A stretch of DNA of 64,000 nt from DASVRZ01 sp038230215 (GTDB taxonomy: Bacteria; Verrucomicrobiota; Verrucomicrobiia; Chthoniobacterales; DASVRZ01). Shown here one piece after another: positions 42,626 through 51,630 of this stretch. The notes under the pieces are model-generated. The model saw only the letters and a program-made list of their open reading frames with translations. It was not told the origin of the DNA and ran no database searches. Numbering within the stretch: the stretch's first letter is position 1; each line of letters begins with the position of its first letter. The stretch lies in contig JBBRNR010000010.1 of the NCBI GenBank assembly GCA_038230215.1, positions 1-64,000 on the forward strand, in the 5' to 3' direction. Both the position numbers and the translations under genes were made by a program.

Positions 42626-43486
42626 ATGAAACAGATTTTGACGATTGTGAACACCGATGGGCTGCCGATCGAAACGCGCCTGAGCGTCGAGATGTTCCTT
42701 GAGCGCGCCGGGGTGCAAGCTGAAGAAATCCAGCAGCTCGATTGTGCAGTGGACGTGACTTTTTCCGGGGCGATCCCCGATGCAGAACTGGCGGGCTGGG
42801 CCGTGCCGCGCAAGGTCGATTACGCTGTGCAGGATGCTGCGACCCGGATGAAAAAACTGTTCGTCACTGACATGGAATCGACCTTGGTGGAAAACGAATT
42901 TCTCGACGACATCGCGGCGTTTTGTGGTGTGGGGGACGCAGTCAAGGCGATCACCGCACGCGCGATGAATGGTGAGATCGACTTCGCCGGTTCGCTCTGT
43001 GAGCGCGTCGCTTTGCTGACGGGCCAGCCCGCCGGAATTCTGGATCGCGCTTACGAAAACATCCGCTGGATGGCGGGCGCGAAGGAAATGTTCGACGCGC
43101 TGAAGGCGCATCAGATTCGCACGATCATCGTCTCGGGCGGCTTCAAGTTTTTCACCAGTCGAGTTAGGGAGATATTGGGAGCGGACGAGGATTTTTCCAA
43201 CGATCTCATCATTGAAAACGACACGCTCACCGGCGCTCCGGTGCTGCCCGTGGGCGGTCGCGAGGAGAAGCAACGCATCCTAGAATCGACTGCAACTGCC
43301 ATGGAGATTTCCCTCGCGGAAACCATGGCCATCGGTGACGGCGCGAACGATTTGCCCATGCTTCTGACTGCCGGACTCGGCATTGCTTACCACGCCAAAC
43401 CGGCAGTCAACGCCGTCGCAAAATGCCGCATCCAGCACTCGGATCTGCGCGCCGTACTGTATTTCATGGGCATCGCACCCGCATGA
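42626..43486 (+). CDS. serB: Phosphoserine phosphatase (SerB-like HAD enzyme)
   Basis: A 286-residue HAD hydrolase, last step of serine synthesis. Motif I is VTDMESTLVENEFLDD, with nucleophile Asp82 and Glu84 where most SerB enzymes have a second Asp; motif II is IIVSGGFKFFTSRV and motif III/IV is AIGDGANDLPMLLTAGLGIA. The N-terminal 75 residues are a short ACT-like domain. The start at 42626 is preferred over the longer frame. Its stop overlaps the next gene as ATGA. Confidence 0.88.
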   Translation: MKQILTIVNTDGLPIETRLSVEMFLERAGVQAEEIQQLDCAVDVTFSGAIPDAELAGWAVPRKVDYAVQDAATRMKKLFVTDMESTLVENEFLDDIAAFCGVGDAVKAITARAMNGEIDFAGSLCERVALLTGQPAGILDRAYENIRWMAGAKEMFDALKAHQIRTIIVSGGFKFFTSRVREILGADEDFSNDLIIENDTLTGAPVLPVGGREEKQRILESTATAMEISLAETMAIGDGANDLPMLLTAGLGIAYHAKPAVNAVAKCRIQHSDLRAVLYFMGIAPA

Positions 43487-45153
43487 GTCGGCTCAAAAAT
43501 CTGACCCGTTGGGAGACTTGGTTAGGAGTCGCTCTACTGATTTTTCTGACGGTGTTTCGCTGGCGGAGCATCAGCCGGTTTCGCATTGATTCGGACGAAC
43601 CGCAGCATTTACATGTCGTCTGGGGCTGGACGCGTGGGCTGCTGCCTTACCGGGATTTTTTTGATAACCACACGCCGCTCTTCCATATTTTTTATGCACC
43701 GGTGCTTAGTCTGCTCGGCGAGCGGGCGGACATTTTGGTGGCGATGCGGATTGCGGAATTGCCCCTCTTCGCGCTGACCTTGTGGTGCGTTTATGCCTTG
43801 GGTCGAAGGGTTTACGATGCGCGAACCGGTTGGTGGGCGATGTTGCTGACGGCCTGCGAGGCGACGTTTTTCTTCACTTCACTGGAGTTTCGCGCGGATG
43901 TATTATGGGCACTACTCTGGATGCTGACGTTGCTCGTTTTGCTCTCCGCAGATAAGAGTGGAACTCGTGTCTTCCTGGCCGGTTTGCTTCTTGGCGCGAC
44001 GCTCGGGACTTCCATTAAAACGGCGCTCCTAATCGCCAGTTTCTGCCTCGCCTCCGTCATCTGGGTTGTGCTGCAAAAGCTCGCCCGCAGCCCGATTGAA
44101 TGGAGAAAAATTCTAAGCCAGTTCGCTCTCCTTGTCTCCGGTAGCGTGGTCATTCCGCTGGCACTGGCGGGATATTTCTATCTGCGCGGCGGCTTGAAAG
44201 AAATGGCCTACTGCCTGTTTCACCACAACACGCGGTCTGCCGCCAGTGTTCCGGCGTTAGACCCCACGATGCTGGTCTTTCCCGGCTTGCTAGCCGCGGC
44301 CATTTTAGTCGTATGGTTTTTCCATCGCGGAAAAAACGGCATCGCTTTTCGGTCCGCGTTTCTGGTTTTGGGCACTGCAATTTACGGTGGTTTGTTGGTC
44401 AGTTTCTGGTCTTTGCTGACACCGCTGACGAATCAGGATTTTTTGCCTTTTACTCCGATGCTGATGCTTGTTTTGGCTCCCGGTTTGCTTTGGCTAACCG
44501 ACCGCTGCCCACGCTGGTTGCAACCGCTGCTCTGGCTCGCCGTTTTCACTGGTTTGCTGGTGCCCCTGCTGCGCGATCCCATCGACAACACCCCCAATCC
44601 CGGTCGCTATGAGCGGTTTCTGGCTATCGTACTCAAACTCACCGAGCCCGACGACTATGTGATGGACGCCAAGGGCGAGGCGATCTTCCGACGGCGTCCT
44701 TATTACTATTGTCTGGAAACGCAGACACGCCGGAAATTGATCGCGGGCGATCTGCCGGACGACATTCCCGAGCGGCTGATCGCCACGCGCACGCCTGTGA
44801 CGCGCACCAATCGCCTGCCCGATCGCGCCGAGGCGTTTGTGGAGAAACATTACCTCCGAATCGGGAGCGGCACATCCGTTTTGGGTCAGTATCTCACCGC
44901 ATCCGACTCCAACTCCGCTCACTATTCCTTCGAGGTCGGTGTGCCCGAGCGCTACGTGATTGTGGGAAAAGATGGCCCCGTCACCGGCACGCTCGACGGC
45001 CAGCCTTTTACGAATGCGATGGAACTCGCCTCTGGCTCGCACCAGTTCATCCGCACCTCGCCGCAGCAGCCGCTCGCCCTCTTTTGGGCTCGCGCCGAAG
45101 AAAGGGGATTCTCTGCTTTTGCCGCCCGTAAAGTGGAGAACGGCGACCCGTAA
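43483..45153 (+). CDS. GT39-like membrane glycosyltransferase
   Basis: A 556-residue membrane protein with about nine hydrophobic segments. The early loop FRIDSDEPQHLHVVWGWTRG and then LPYRDFFDNHTPLFHIFYAP match the PMT/ArnT-type superfamily (DE motif in the first extracytoplasmic loop, YRDFFDNHxP). The C-terminal 170 residues are soluble. Likely transfers a lipid-linked sugar outside the cytoplasmic membrane; specificity unknown. The ATG overlaps the stop of serB. Confidence 0.85.
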   Translation: MSRLKNLTRWETWLGVALLIFLTVFRWRSISRFRIDSDEPQHLHVVWGWTRGLLPYRDFFDNHTPLFHIFYAPVLSLLGERADILVAMRIAELPLFALTLWCVYALGRRVYDARTGWWAMLLTACEATFFFTSLEFRADVLWALLWMLTLLVLLSADKSGTRVFLAGLLLGATLGTSIKTALLIASFCLASVIWVVLQKLARSPIEWRKILSQFALLVSGSVVIPLALAGYFYLRGGLKEMAYCLFHHNTRSAASVPALDPTMLVFPGLLAAAILVVWFFHRGKNGIAFRSAFLVLGTAIYGGLLVSFWSLLTPLTNQDFLPFTPMLMLVLAPGLLWLTDRCPRWLQPLLWLAVFTGLLVPLLRDPIDNTPNPGRYERFLAIVLKLTEPDDYVMDAKGEAIFRRRPYYYCLETQTRRKLIAGDLPDDIPERLIATRTPVTRTNRLPDRAEAFVEKHYLRIGSGTSVLGQYLTASDSNSAHYSFEVGVPERYVIVGKDGPVTGTLDGQPFTNAMELASGSHQFIRTSPQQPLALFWARAEERGFSAFAARKVENGDP

Positions 45154-45217
45154 ACCGTCCTCGGACAGAGAAACTTTAGTTGGACCGTCCCGGTGTGGCG
45201 TGGCATCTTCGGCGTCC

Positions 45218-45739
45218 ATGTTCAGCCCGGATGATTTTCAATATGCGATCGAAAATACCGTCGTAGTTCGTCCGCCCACGCGCTCCATCCAGACTTTTGG
45301 CACCACCACTTTTCGGTTTTATCTCGTGACCGAATTGATGGATCGTGTGAATGAAATCCGCGTGCGCGAGGGTCGCATCGAAGCCGAGCGTCCGCAGCTT
45401 CTGACTCCCGAAAAAATGTCCCGGATTTTGCTCGATGGCTTCGGGGAAAAGGCCGAGCAGTTTGCTGAAATCCTCCGTCACCAGCCGGATTTGGGGCCAT
45501 TTCTGCGCTACGGCATGCAGATCGTGAAACGCGACATCACCGAGACAACCGCCCATGAAACAATGGAACTCGTGCTCAACACCATCGAAGCCCGCATCGC
45601 GATGAACGACGAGGTGAGCGTGATCATCCAAGGGGTGGACGATGCCTGGGAAGTGTGTCTTTTGAAATTCTCCATGGACCTCATCCAGCAGTCGCTGGAG
45701 GGAAACGTGAAGGATCTGCGCCGACGCAAGCTGCTCTAA
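45218..45739 (+). CDS. Hypothetical cytoplasmic protein
   Basis: A 173-residue product starting MFSPDDFQYAIENTVVVRPP. It is soluble, with a beta-rich start (TTTFRFYLVTELMDRVNEIR) and a helical rest (HETMELVLNTIEARIAMNDE). No known domain. The longer frame from 44960 overlaps the GT39-like gene and is rejected; ATG at 45218 is directly preceded by a non-coding gap. I have no function for it. Confidence 0.75.
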   Translation: MFSPDDFQYAIENTVVVRPPTRSIQTFGTTTFRFYLVTELMDRVNEIRVREGRIEAERPQLLTPEKMSRILLDGFGEKAEQFAEILRHQPDLGPFLRYGMQIVKRDITETTAHETMELVLNTIEARIAMNDEVSVIIQGVDDAWEVCLLKFSMDLIQQSLEGNVKDLRRRKLL

Positions 45740-45762
45740 TTCAACATGTTCTGTATTCTCCG

Positions 45763-46608
45763 ATGAAAACGATCGTCAAAGTATTTGTTCTGCTTTTTCT
45801 CGTGGCCGCCATCTTCGGCGGAGCTGCCTGGTATGGCTACAACCTCTATCTGAAGCCGCAGAAAATCGTGAAATCGAAGTCTGCCATGGGCGCGAAAGTC
45901 GCGCCGACACCGGATCGCTCGTCGGCCGATTTCGACGCGCTCACGGCCAGTCTGAAAGGCAAGCCGCGCACGGAGTCCATCGCCGCGTTGCAGAAATTTC
46001 TAACCGACCATCCGAGTTCCAACAAAATCTCCGACGCCCGCAAGCAGCTCGGCGATCTAAACATCGAGGAATTTTTCTCTCGCACGCCCGGTCCGAACAA
46101 GGCCGAATACGTCGTCGTCCCCGGCGATTCGCTGGCCCGGATTGCGGCGAAAAACAAAGTCTCCTTCGACCTCATTATTCGGGCCAACAACATCGACCGG
46201 CTCCTGATTCATCCCGGCGATCGCTTCATGATTCCGACAGGTAGCTTCAGCCTCGAAATCTCGGCCAAGGACAAACTCATCACTCTCAAAGACAACGGCG
46301 TTTTCTTTAAGGATTACCCGTTAATGGTCGCCAGCCTGCCGCCGAATCCACCAGCGGAAGGCATCGTGGTAAGCGAGAAAATTGCCTGGCACGACGGAAA
46401 ACGGGTGGCCTTTGGAGACAAGAATTACGTCGGCAGCAGCCGCTGGATCACGTTGTCCAGCAACGGACTAACACTATGGTCGGTAATCGAGGACGGCAGT
46501 CCGGCGGACGTCGAGGCACCAGGGGCAGGGGCGCAACTGAGTCCGGGAGATTTAGAGGAAATTTTTGCGCTCGTGAATCGCGGAACACCGGTTACGATTT
46601 TGCCCTGA
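45763..46608 (+). CDS. LysM protein with a catalytically dead L,D-transpeptidase-like domain
   Basis: A 281-residue membrane-anchored protein: one N-terminal helix (VFVLLFLVAAIFGGAAWYGY), a helical spacer, a LysM domain (EYVVVPGDSLARIAAKNKVS ... LLIHPGDRFMIPTG), then a YkuD-like region (FSLEISAKDKLITLKDNGVF ... GAQLSPGDLEEIFALVNRGT PVTIL). Real YkuD enzymes have the SHGC(I/V)R motif before the S/N-x-D-I/V-E-E-L segment; here EAPGAGAQLSP takes its place and the catalytic Cys and His are absent. It probably binds peptidoglycan without catalysis. Confidence 0.82.
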   Translation: MKTIVKVFVLLFLVAAIFGGAAWYGYNLYLKPQKIVKSKSAMGAKVAPTPDRSSADFDALTASLKGKPRTESIAALQKFLTDHPSSNKISDARKQLGDLNIEEFFSRTPGPNKAEYVVVPGDSLARIAAKNKVSFDLIIRANNIDRLLIHPGDRFMIPTGSFSLEISAKDKLITLKDNGVFFKDYPLMVASLPPNPPAEGIVVSEKIAWHDGKRVAFGDKNYVGSSRWITLSSNGLTLWSVIEDGSPADVEAPGAGAQLSPGDLEEIFALVNRGTPVTILP

Positions 46609-46613
46609 TAAGC

Positions 46614-47594
46614 ATGAAAGTCCAACCCCTCGATTTTGAAAAACCGATCGTCGAACTCGAAAAAAAAATCGAGGATCTGAAGAAGCATTCCAAGGCCAGT
46701 AGCTTCGATCTCGACTCCGAGGTGCAAAGCATGGAGAAAAAAATCGCCCAGCTTCGCTCGGAGATTTACAGCAACCTTACCGCCTGGCAGCGGGTGCAGA
46801 TTGCCCGGCATGTGGCGCGTCCTTTTTATCTGAATTATCTGGAGGAATGCTTCACCGACTTCGTCGAATTACATGGGGATCGCCTTTTTGGTGACGACCC
46901 GGCGATGCCCGGCGGGCTGGCGACGATTGGCGACTTCCGCTGCGTGGTCGTCGGCCATCAGAAGGGTCGCAACACGAAGGAAAACGTCCATCGCAATTTT
47001 GGCAGCGCCAACCCCGAAGGTTATCGCAAAGCCCTGCGCCTGATGCGTCTCGCGGACAAGTTTCAGCTACCGATCGTTTCCTTGATTGACACGCCCGGTG
47101 CTTATCCGGGAGTCGGCGCGGAAGAGCGTCACATCGCCGAATCAATTGCAGTGAACATCCGCGAAATGATGCTTCTAAATGTGCCCATTGTCTCTGTAGT
47201 CATCGGCGAGGGCGGGTCGGGTGGAGCGCTCGGCATCGGAGTGGCTGACCATGTGCTCATCATGGAAAACGCCTACTATTCCGTCATCAGCCCGGAGGGT
47301 TGCGCAGCGATTTTGTGGAAACACCGTAGCTTCGCCCCCGAGGCGGCTGAGGCACTGAAACTTTCCTCCGCGCATTTGGTCGAGCTCGGCCTGGTCGATG
47401 GTGTGGTCCGTGAACCAGAAGGCGGGGCGCATCACGATCCGAAAGCGTCGGCGGCACTTTTGAAGGCCTCGTTGCTAGCATCGCTCGAAGCCCTGAGCGT
47501 GCTGCCAAGGGAGCAAATGCTGCAGGCGCGTTATGAAAAGTTCCGGAACTTCGGAAAATTTTTCGACCCAGAATCGACTCAGACTTCGAAGTAA
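46614..47594 (+). CDS. accA: Acetyl-CoA carboxylase carboxyltransferase subunit alpha
   Basis: A 326-residue protein with the AccA start MKVQPLDFEKPIVELEKKIE, then HGDRLFGDDPAMPGGLATIG, SLIDTPGAYPGVGAEERHIA and the oxyanion-type GEGGSGGALGIGVADHVLIM. With AccD it transfers carboxyl from biotin to acetyl-CoA for malonyl-CoA. It starts 5 bp after the LysM gene. The upstream frame to 46476 is a read-through and rejected. Confidence 0.96.
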   Translation: MKVQPLDFEKPIVELEKKIEDLKKHSKASSFDLDSEVQSMEKKIAQLRSEIYSNLTAWQRVQIARHVARPFYLNYLEECFTDFVELHGDRLFGDDPAMPGGLATIGDFRCVVVGHQKGRNTKENVHRNFGSANPEGYRKALRLMRLADKFQLPIVSLIDTPGAYPGVGAEERHIAESIAVNIREMMLLNVPIVSVVIGEGGSGGALGIGVADHVLIMENAYYSVISPEGCAAILWKHRSFAPEAAEALKLSSAHLVELGLVDGVVREPEGGAHHDPKASAALLKASLLASLEALSVLPREQMLQARYEKFRNFGKFFDPESTQTSK

Positions 47595-47724
47595 GTTCGT
47601 GCCGGTCCGACGTTCGTTCCGCAATTTTGGTTGCCACGCGTGAGAATATCCGTCAGCCTCTCGGCTTGAACCTGCCATCCAGCAGCCGATAGCCGCAACT
47701 CCTTTAACCTTCTTACACTTATTC

Positions 47725-47820
47725 ATGCTTACTTTAGGTAGTTTTACGATTGTTGCTTTTACTCTTCTCGGCTGCGTTTGGTGGGCCTGCAAAAATGACG
47801 ATTTCGATAGTGCCCAGTAA
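47725..47820 (+). CDS. Candidate 31-residue membrane peptide
   Basis: Reads MLTLGSFTIVAFTLLGCVWW then ACKNDDFDSAQ: one membrane helix and an acidic C-terminal tail. This shape resembles small CcoS/CcoQ-like proteins, but no cytochrome oxidase genes are nearby. No clear ribosome-binding site is visible. Otherwise 47595-47858 shows no gene. Confidence 0.4.
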   Translation: MLTLGSFTIVAFTLLGCVWWACKNDDFDSAQ

Positions 47821-47858
47821 GATTCTTTCACCCGAAGCATAGTCTTTTGATTCCTGTT

Positions 47859-48566
47859 ATGTCTGAAGATAATCGATGGATAAAATCGACTGCCAATGAC
47901 TTGAACAATCTCCTTCAGGAGATTTTTGGCTACGTTCATCTCGCTCGTGAATCGGCTAAAACCAATGGCGAGACCTGGCAGCATCTCGAGAGCTGCATGG
48001 GCAGCGTGGACCGCGCCACTACCACCGTGCGCAGCCTCCTTTCCCATCTTGACGGCACGAAGGAAAATGTGCAGAAGCCATTTGCGCCAGTGGTTCTGGC
48101 CGCCAAGAAGACCGACGAAAACTTGGGTTTCAAAGGACTGAAATCGCAGACCGTCGAGATCATCAACGATGTGACGGTCACCAACCCCGTTGGCCCCAAG
48201 GAAACCGTTATGGTTGTGGACGACGAGGTTCATGTCATGCTCCTCGCCAAAATGATGCTGGCCGAGAATGGCTACCGCGTCGTCACAGCCAAAGATGGAT
48301 TCGAGGCCATCGAAAATTACAAAAAGCTGAAGGACAAAATCGACCTCGTTATTCTCGATTTTACGATGCCTGGTATGCACGGCGACCAGGTTTTCGAAGA
48401 ATTGAGAAAAATCGATCCGTCGGTCGCAGTCATTCTCAGCAGCGGTTTTGCGGACCAGACCAAGCTGAACCGAATGTTTTCCCAAGGCCTCAAGGAATTC
48501 GTCGCCAAGCCCTACACACAGCAGCGTCTCCTGAGCGAGATCCGTAACGTTCTCGACTCCATTTAG
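47859..48566 (+). CDS. Response regulator with degenerate histidine-kinase-like N-terminus
   Basis: A 235-residue protein. The N-terminus, NDLNNLLQEIFGYVHLARES, mimics the H-box of hybrid sensor kinases (HDFNNLL-type) but with Asn in place of the phospho-accepting His. The C-terminal receiver (from about residue 115) has MVVDDEVHVMLL, phosphorylation site in LVILDFTMPGM, and VAKPYTQ. No output domain is present. It is a stand-alone receiver and sits before the pilT genes. Confidence 0.82.
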   Translation: MSEDNRWIKSTANDLNNLLQEIFGYVHLARESAKTNGETWQHLESCMGSVDRATTTVRSLLSHLDGTKENVQKPFAPVVLAAKKTDENLGFKGLKSQTVEIINDVTVTNPVGPKETVMVVDDEVHVMLLAKMMLAENGYRVVTAKDGFEAIENYKKLKDKIDLVILDFTMPGMHGDQVFEELRKIDPSVAVILSSGFADQTKLNRMFSQGLKEFVAKPYTQQRLLSEIRNVLDSI

Positions 48567-48660
48567 CAGAAAAACTCAGGCGAGTTTCAGTCGATTCTGG
48601 GCGGATCGGGGGAGTGAGATTGAAATGTAACTCCGACTTATTTTTGGGCGTGAGCCGAGT

Positions 48661-48677
48661 TGAGCACGCAGATTGCT
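48661..48677 (+). promoter_or_regulatory. Candidate sigma-54-like promoter before pilT
   Basis: TGAGCACGCAGATTGCT resembles the -24/-12 pattern (GCACG, four bases, TTGCT), about 30 bp before the ATG. The -24 GG is AG, so the match is imperfect. Confidence 0.3.
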
Positions 48678-48705
48678 TATTTTAATGAGGTAACTTTACT
48701 CACCC

Positions 48706-49785
48706 ATGGCCAAGCTCGATCCATTTTTTAAGCTGATGAAGGAGCAGAATGCCTCCGATCTGCATCTTTCCACCGGCAACCCGCCGATGCTACGCATTCA
48801 CGGCGAACTCGTCCGCATCGATTATCCCGAGCTGGAAAACGACGAGCTCAAGGCCATGGTTTACGAGATCGCGCCCGAGGCGAAGATTAAACAATTTGAG
48901 GAAACCGGAGACGTCGATTTCGGATATGAGATCAAGAATTTTGCCCGTTATCGTTCGAACTTTTTGAACCAGAAGAACGGCATCGCAGCGGTGTTTCGTA
49001 TTATTCCCAGTAAAGTCCTCACCTGCGACGATCTTGGACTGCCGCCAGTGCTGAAACGGCTCGCCATGTTGAAAAAAGGCCTCGTCCTCGTCACTGGCCC
49101 GACCGGTTCGGGAAAATCGACTACGCTCGCCGCCATGATCGACCATGCGAATTTGAATCGCCATGATCACATTATCACGGTGGAAGACCCGATCGAGTTT
49201 GTCCATCGGAGTCAGCAATGCCTCGTGAATCATCGCGAGGTCGGAGCGCACACGAAATCCTTCGCCTCCGCCCTGCGCGGAGCATTGCGAGAGGATCCAG
49301 ACATCATTCTCGTTGGTGAAATGCGCGACTTGGAAACCATCGAACTCGCCCTCACCGCCGCCGCGACGGGCCACCTCGTCTTCGGAACGCTGCACACTTC
49401 GAGCGCGGCCAAAACCGTGGACCGCATCATCGACGTCTTTCCGGTGGACCAGCAAAACCAGGTCCGCGCGACTCTTTCTGAGTCGCTCCGCGGCGTCGTG
49501 GCGCAGAATCTTTTCCGCCGCATCGACAAGCCAGGCCGGGTCGCGGCGTTGGAAATTCTCGTCGCAGATACGGCCATCGGGAACTTGATTCGCGAAGCCA
49601 AGACGCACCAAATCCCTGGCATGTTGCAAATCGGCAAGCGCAAGGGCAACCAGCCGCTCGACGATGCCATCTCGGAGCATTTGCGCGCGGGCCGCATCTC
49701 TCCCGAGGAAGCTTACGACAAAGCCACCGACCGCAAGAAATTCCGCGCCTTCCTCAAAAATCCTCCGGACGATCTCGACGAATAG
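48706..49785 (+). CDS. pilT: Type IV pilus retraction ATPase PilT
   Basis: A 359-residue hexameric motor protein. Walker A GPTGSGKST, Walker B-type HIITVEDPIEF, the Asp box LRGALREDPDIILVGEMRD, the His box GHLVFGTLHTSSAAKTVDRI, and the retraction-specific AIGNLIREAKTHQIPGMLQ near the end. The first residues (MAKLDPFFKLMKEQNASDLH) match PilT. It drives twitching motility. A second PilT-like gene follows by 36 bp. The pilin and assembly genes are not in the window. Confidence 0.95.
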   Translation: MAKLDPFFKLMKEQNASDLHLSTGNPPMLRIHGELVRIDYPELENDELKAMVYEIAPEAKIKQFEETGDVDFGYEIKNFARYRSNFLNQKNGIAAVFRIIPSKVLTCDDLGLPPVLKRLAMLKKGLVLVTGPTGSGKSTTLAAMIDHANLNRHDHIITVEDPIEFVHRSQQCLVNHREVGAHTKSFASALRGALREDPDIILVGEMRDLETIELALTAAATGHLVFGTLHTSSAAKTVDRIIDVFPVDQQNQVRATLSESLRGVVAQNLFRRIDKPGRVAALEILVADTAIGNLIREAKTHQIPGMLQIGKRKGNQPLDDAISEHLRAGRISPEEAYDKATDRKKFRAFLKNPPDDLDE

Positions 49786-49821
49786 TTTTCCTGACTTCCT
49801 CCAGCTTCCCCCGAAATTACG

Positions 49822-50988
49822 ATGCGCAAAATCGAACTCGACGCCATTCTCAGCGCCATGCTCCAGAGCTATGAGGGCATTTCTGACTTCCTCTTCACCG
49901 TGGGCCGACCGCTGCAAGTCGAGGCTTATGGACGGCTGAAATCCATCAATGTCGAGCCGCCCATCCGGTCCATGACGTCGTATCAGACCGAAGCATTGGC
50001 GTTGAACATCATTGGACACGACAAGCGCCTGATCGACGAACTTCTCCGCACCGGCTCCTGCGACTGTAGTTACTCACTGGCCGATGAGGCGCGTTTTCGC
50101 GTGAATATTTTCCGGCAAAAAGGCCATCTCTCTATCGTTATGCGCAAGCTTCAGATGGATATCCCGACGATTCGCGCTTTGGGTTTGCCGCCGATTTTTG
50201 ACGAGATTTGCCGCGAAAAAACGGGTCTCGTCCTTTTCACAGGAGCCACTGGCAGCGGTAAAACGACTTCGCTCGCCGCTGTCCTAAATCAAATCAATGA
50301 AACCCAGGCTGTGCACATCGTCACGCTGGAAGACCCGATAGAATTTGTCCATCCGCACAAACAATCGAGTATCAGCCAGCGAGAACTGGGGATCGATTTC
50401 GAGTCGTTTACCGTCGGATTGCGGGCGGCCCTGCGCCAGGCGCCAAAAGTGATCCTGGTCGGCGAGTTGCGCGACCGCAATACCATTGAGACTGCCCTCT
50501 CGGCTGCGGAGACCGGCCACTTGGTTCTGAGCACGCTGCACACCATCGACGCCGGGCAATCCATCAACCGCATCCTCGGTCTTTTTGACACGGCAGAGGA
50601 ATCCCATTTGCGGCAACGGCTCGCCGACACGCTGCGTTATGTCGTCAGCCAGCGCCTCGCTCCGAAGGCTGGCGGCGGACGTCATTTGCTCCTCGAAATC
50701 ATGGGCAACAACCTGCGCACGAAAGAGGCGATCTCCCTCGGCGAGCACGAGACCCGCGATTTTTATTCCATCACCGAGGCGAGCGCCACCTACGGCTGGA
50801 CCACATTTGATCAATCCATCCTGCGCGCCTACGAGGCCGGAGTCATAACCGAAGAGACCGCGCTCCTTTACGCCAACCGCAAGGGTTCCGTCACCCGCTC
50901 CATCGACAGCGTCAAAAAAGCCCGCGGCATGGCGCAAAATCACGACTCCGGTCTGCGCCTCGACCTCGCTTCCAAGCTCGGCGTTTAG
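49822..50988 (+). CDS. Second PilT/PilU-type ATPase
   Basis: A 388-residue ATPase with the same core as PilT: Walker A GATGSGKTT, HIVTLEDPIEFVHPHKQS, LRQAPKVILVGELRDRNTIE and GHLVLSTLHTIDAGQSINRI. It lacks the exact AIRNLIRE motif; the C-terminal helix reads EAGVITEETALLYANRKG. This makes it PilU-like, an accessory retraction motor working with PilT. It is followed 29 bp later by a receiver-like gene. Confidence 0.88.
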   Translation: MRKIELDAILSAMLQSYEGISDFLFTVGRPLQVEAYGRLKSINVEPPIRSMTSYQTEALALNIIGHDKRLIDELLRTGSCDCSYSLADEARFRVNIFRQKGHLSIVMRKLQMDIPTIRALGLPPIFDEICREKTGLVLFTGATGSGKTTSLAAVLNQINETQAVHIVTLEDPIEFVHPHKQSSISQRELGIDFESFTVGLRAALRQAPKVILVGELRDRNTIETALSAAETGHLVLSTLHTIDAGQSINRILGLFDTAEESHLRQRLADTLRYVVSQRLAPKAGGGRHLLLEIMGNNLRTKEAISLGEHETRDFYSITEASATYGWTTFDQSILRAYEAGVITEETALLYANRKGSVTRSIDSVKKARGMAQNHDSGLRLDLASKLGV

Positions 50989-51017
50989 AGAAACAATCCC
51001 CCGACTCACTTCTACCC

Positions 51018-51476
51018 ATGGCCCAGCAATTCGATGTTTTTGAACCCGGCGACGCCACCGCCTTGGTCGCGTTTGACGAGGCCCGCTCCGCCGAGGTTGT
51101 TTCCAAGCAGCTCACCGCGATCGACTACAAAGTCCACGGCACCGATTCCTACGAAGAATTGCTCATCCAAGTTAAAACCCACCAATACAACCTCATACTC
51201 ATTCAGGCCGATTATGGTGGCTGGACGATTGAGGAAAACGAGATTCTACAGGCTGTGTCGAAGCTGCCCGCCGAGATTCGCCGCAACGAATATGTCGTGC
51301 TAATGGGCAATAATCTGCCCACGAACGACGAAATGCTGGCCTTCATTTACAGTGTCGATCTGGTCTTTGATTTCGCCGACATGCCGACCTTCAAAGCCGT
51401 CCTGCGCCGCAGCTTGGCGCGCCATGCGGACTTCTACTTTAATTTCCGCGAATCCTTCAAGGCGCCGCGCGTCTAG
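51018..51476 (+). CDS. Degenerate receiver-like protein downstream of PilT/U
   Basis: A 152-residue soluble protein with the fold pattern of a response-regulator receiver (EVVSKQLTAIDYKVHGTDSY, NLILIQADYGGW, EYVVLMGNNLPTNDEMLAFI), but no clear phospho-accepting Asp-Lys set is present. Its position after two pilus ATPases suggests a role in pilus control. Function inferred from context only. Confidence 0.65.
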   Translation: MAQQFDVFEPGDATALVAFDEARSAEVVSKQLTAIDYKVHGTDSYEELLIQVKTHQYNLILIQADYGGWTIEENEILQAVSKLPAEIRRNEYVVLMGNNLPTNDEMLAFIYSVDLVFDFADMPTFKAVLRRSLARHADFYFNFRESFKAPRV

Positions 51477-51630
51477 CCTTCGCCAGAAACTTCGGGAGTA
51501 CCCTTGACTCACTGGAAATGGCGCGATGGCGCCGATGGCGACTTCCAAAAAGGAGGCGCGGCCCTTCAAAAGCGGCGAATCCAGAATTCGCGGTTGCTTT
51601 CACAGAGGGCAGCGAGCAAAGTTTCGCCGC

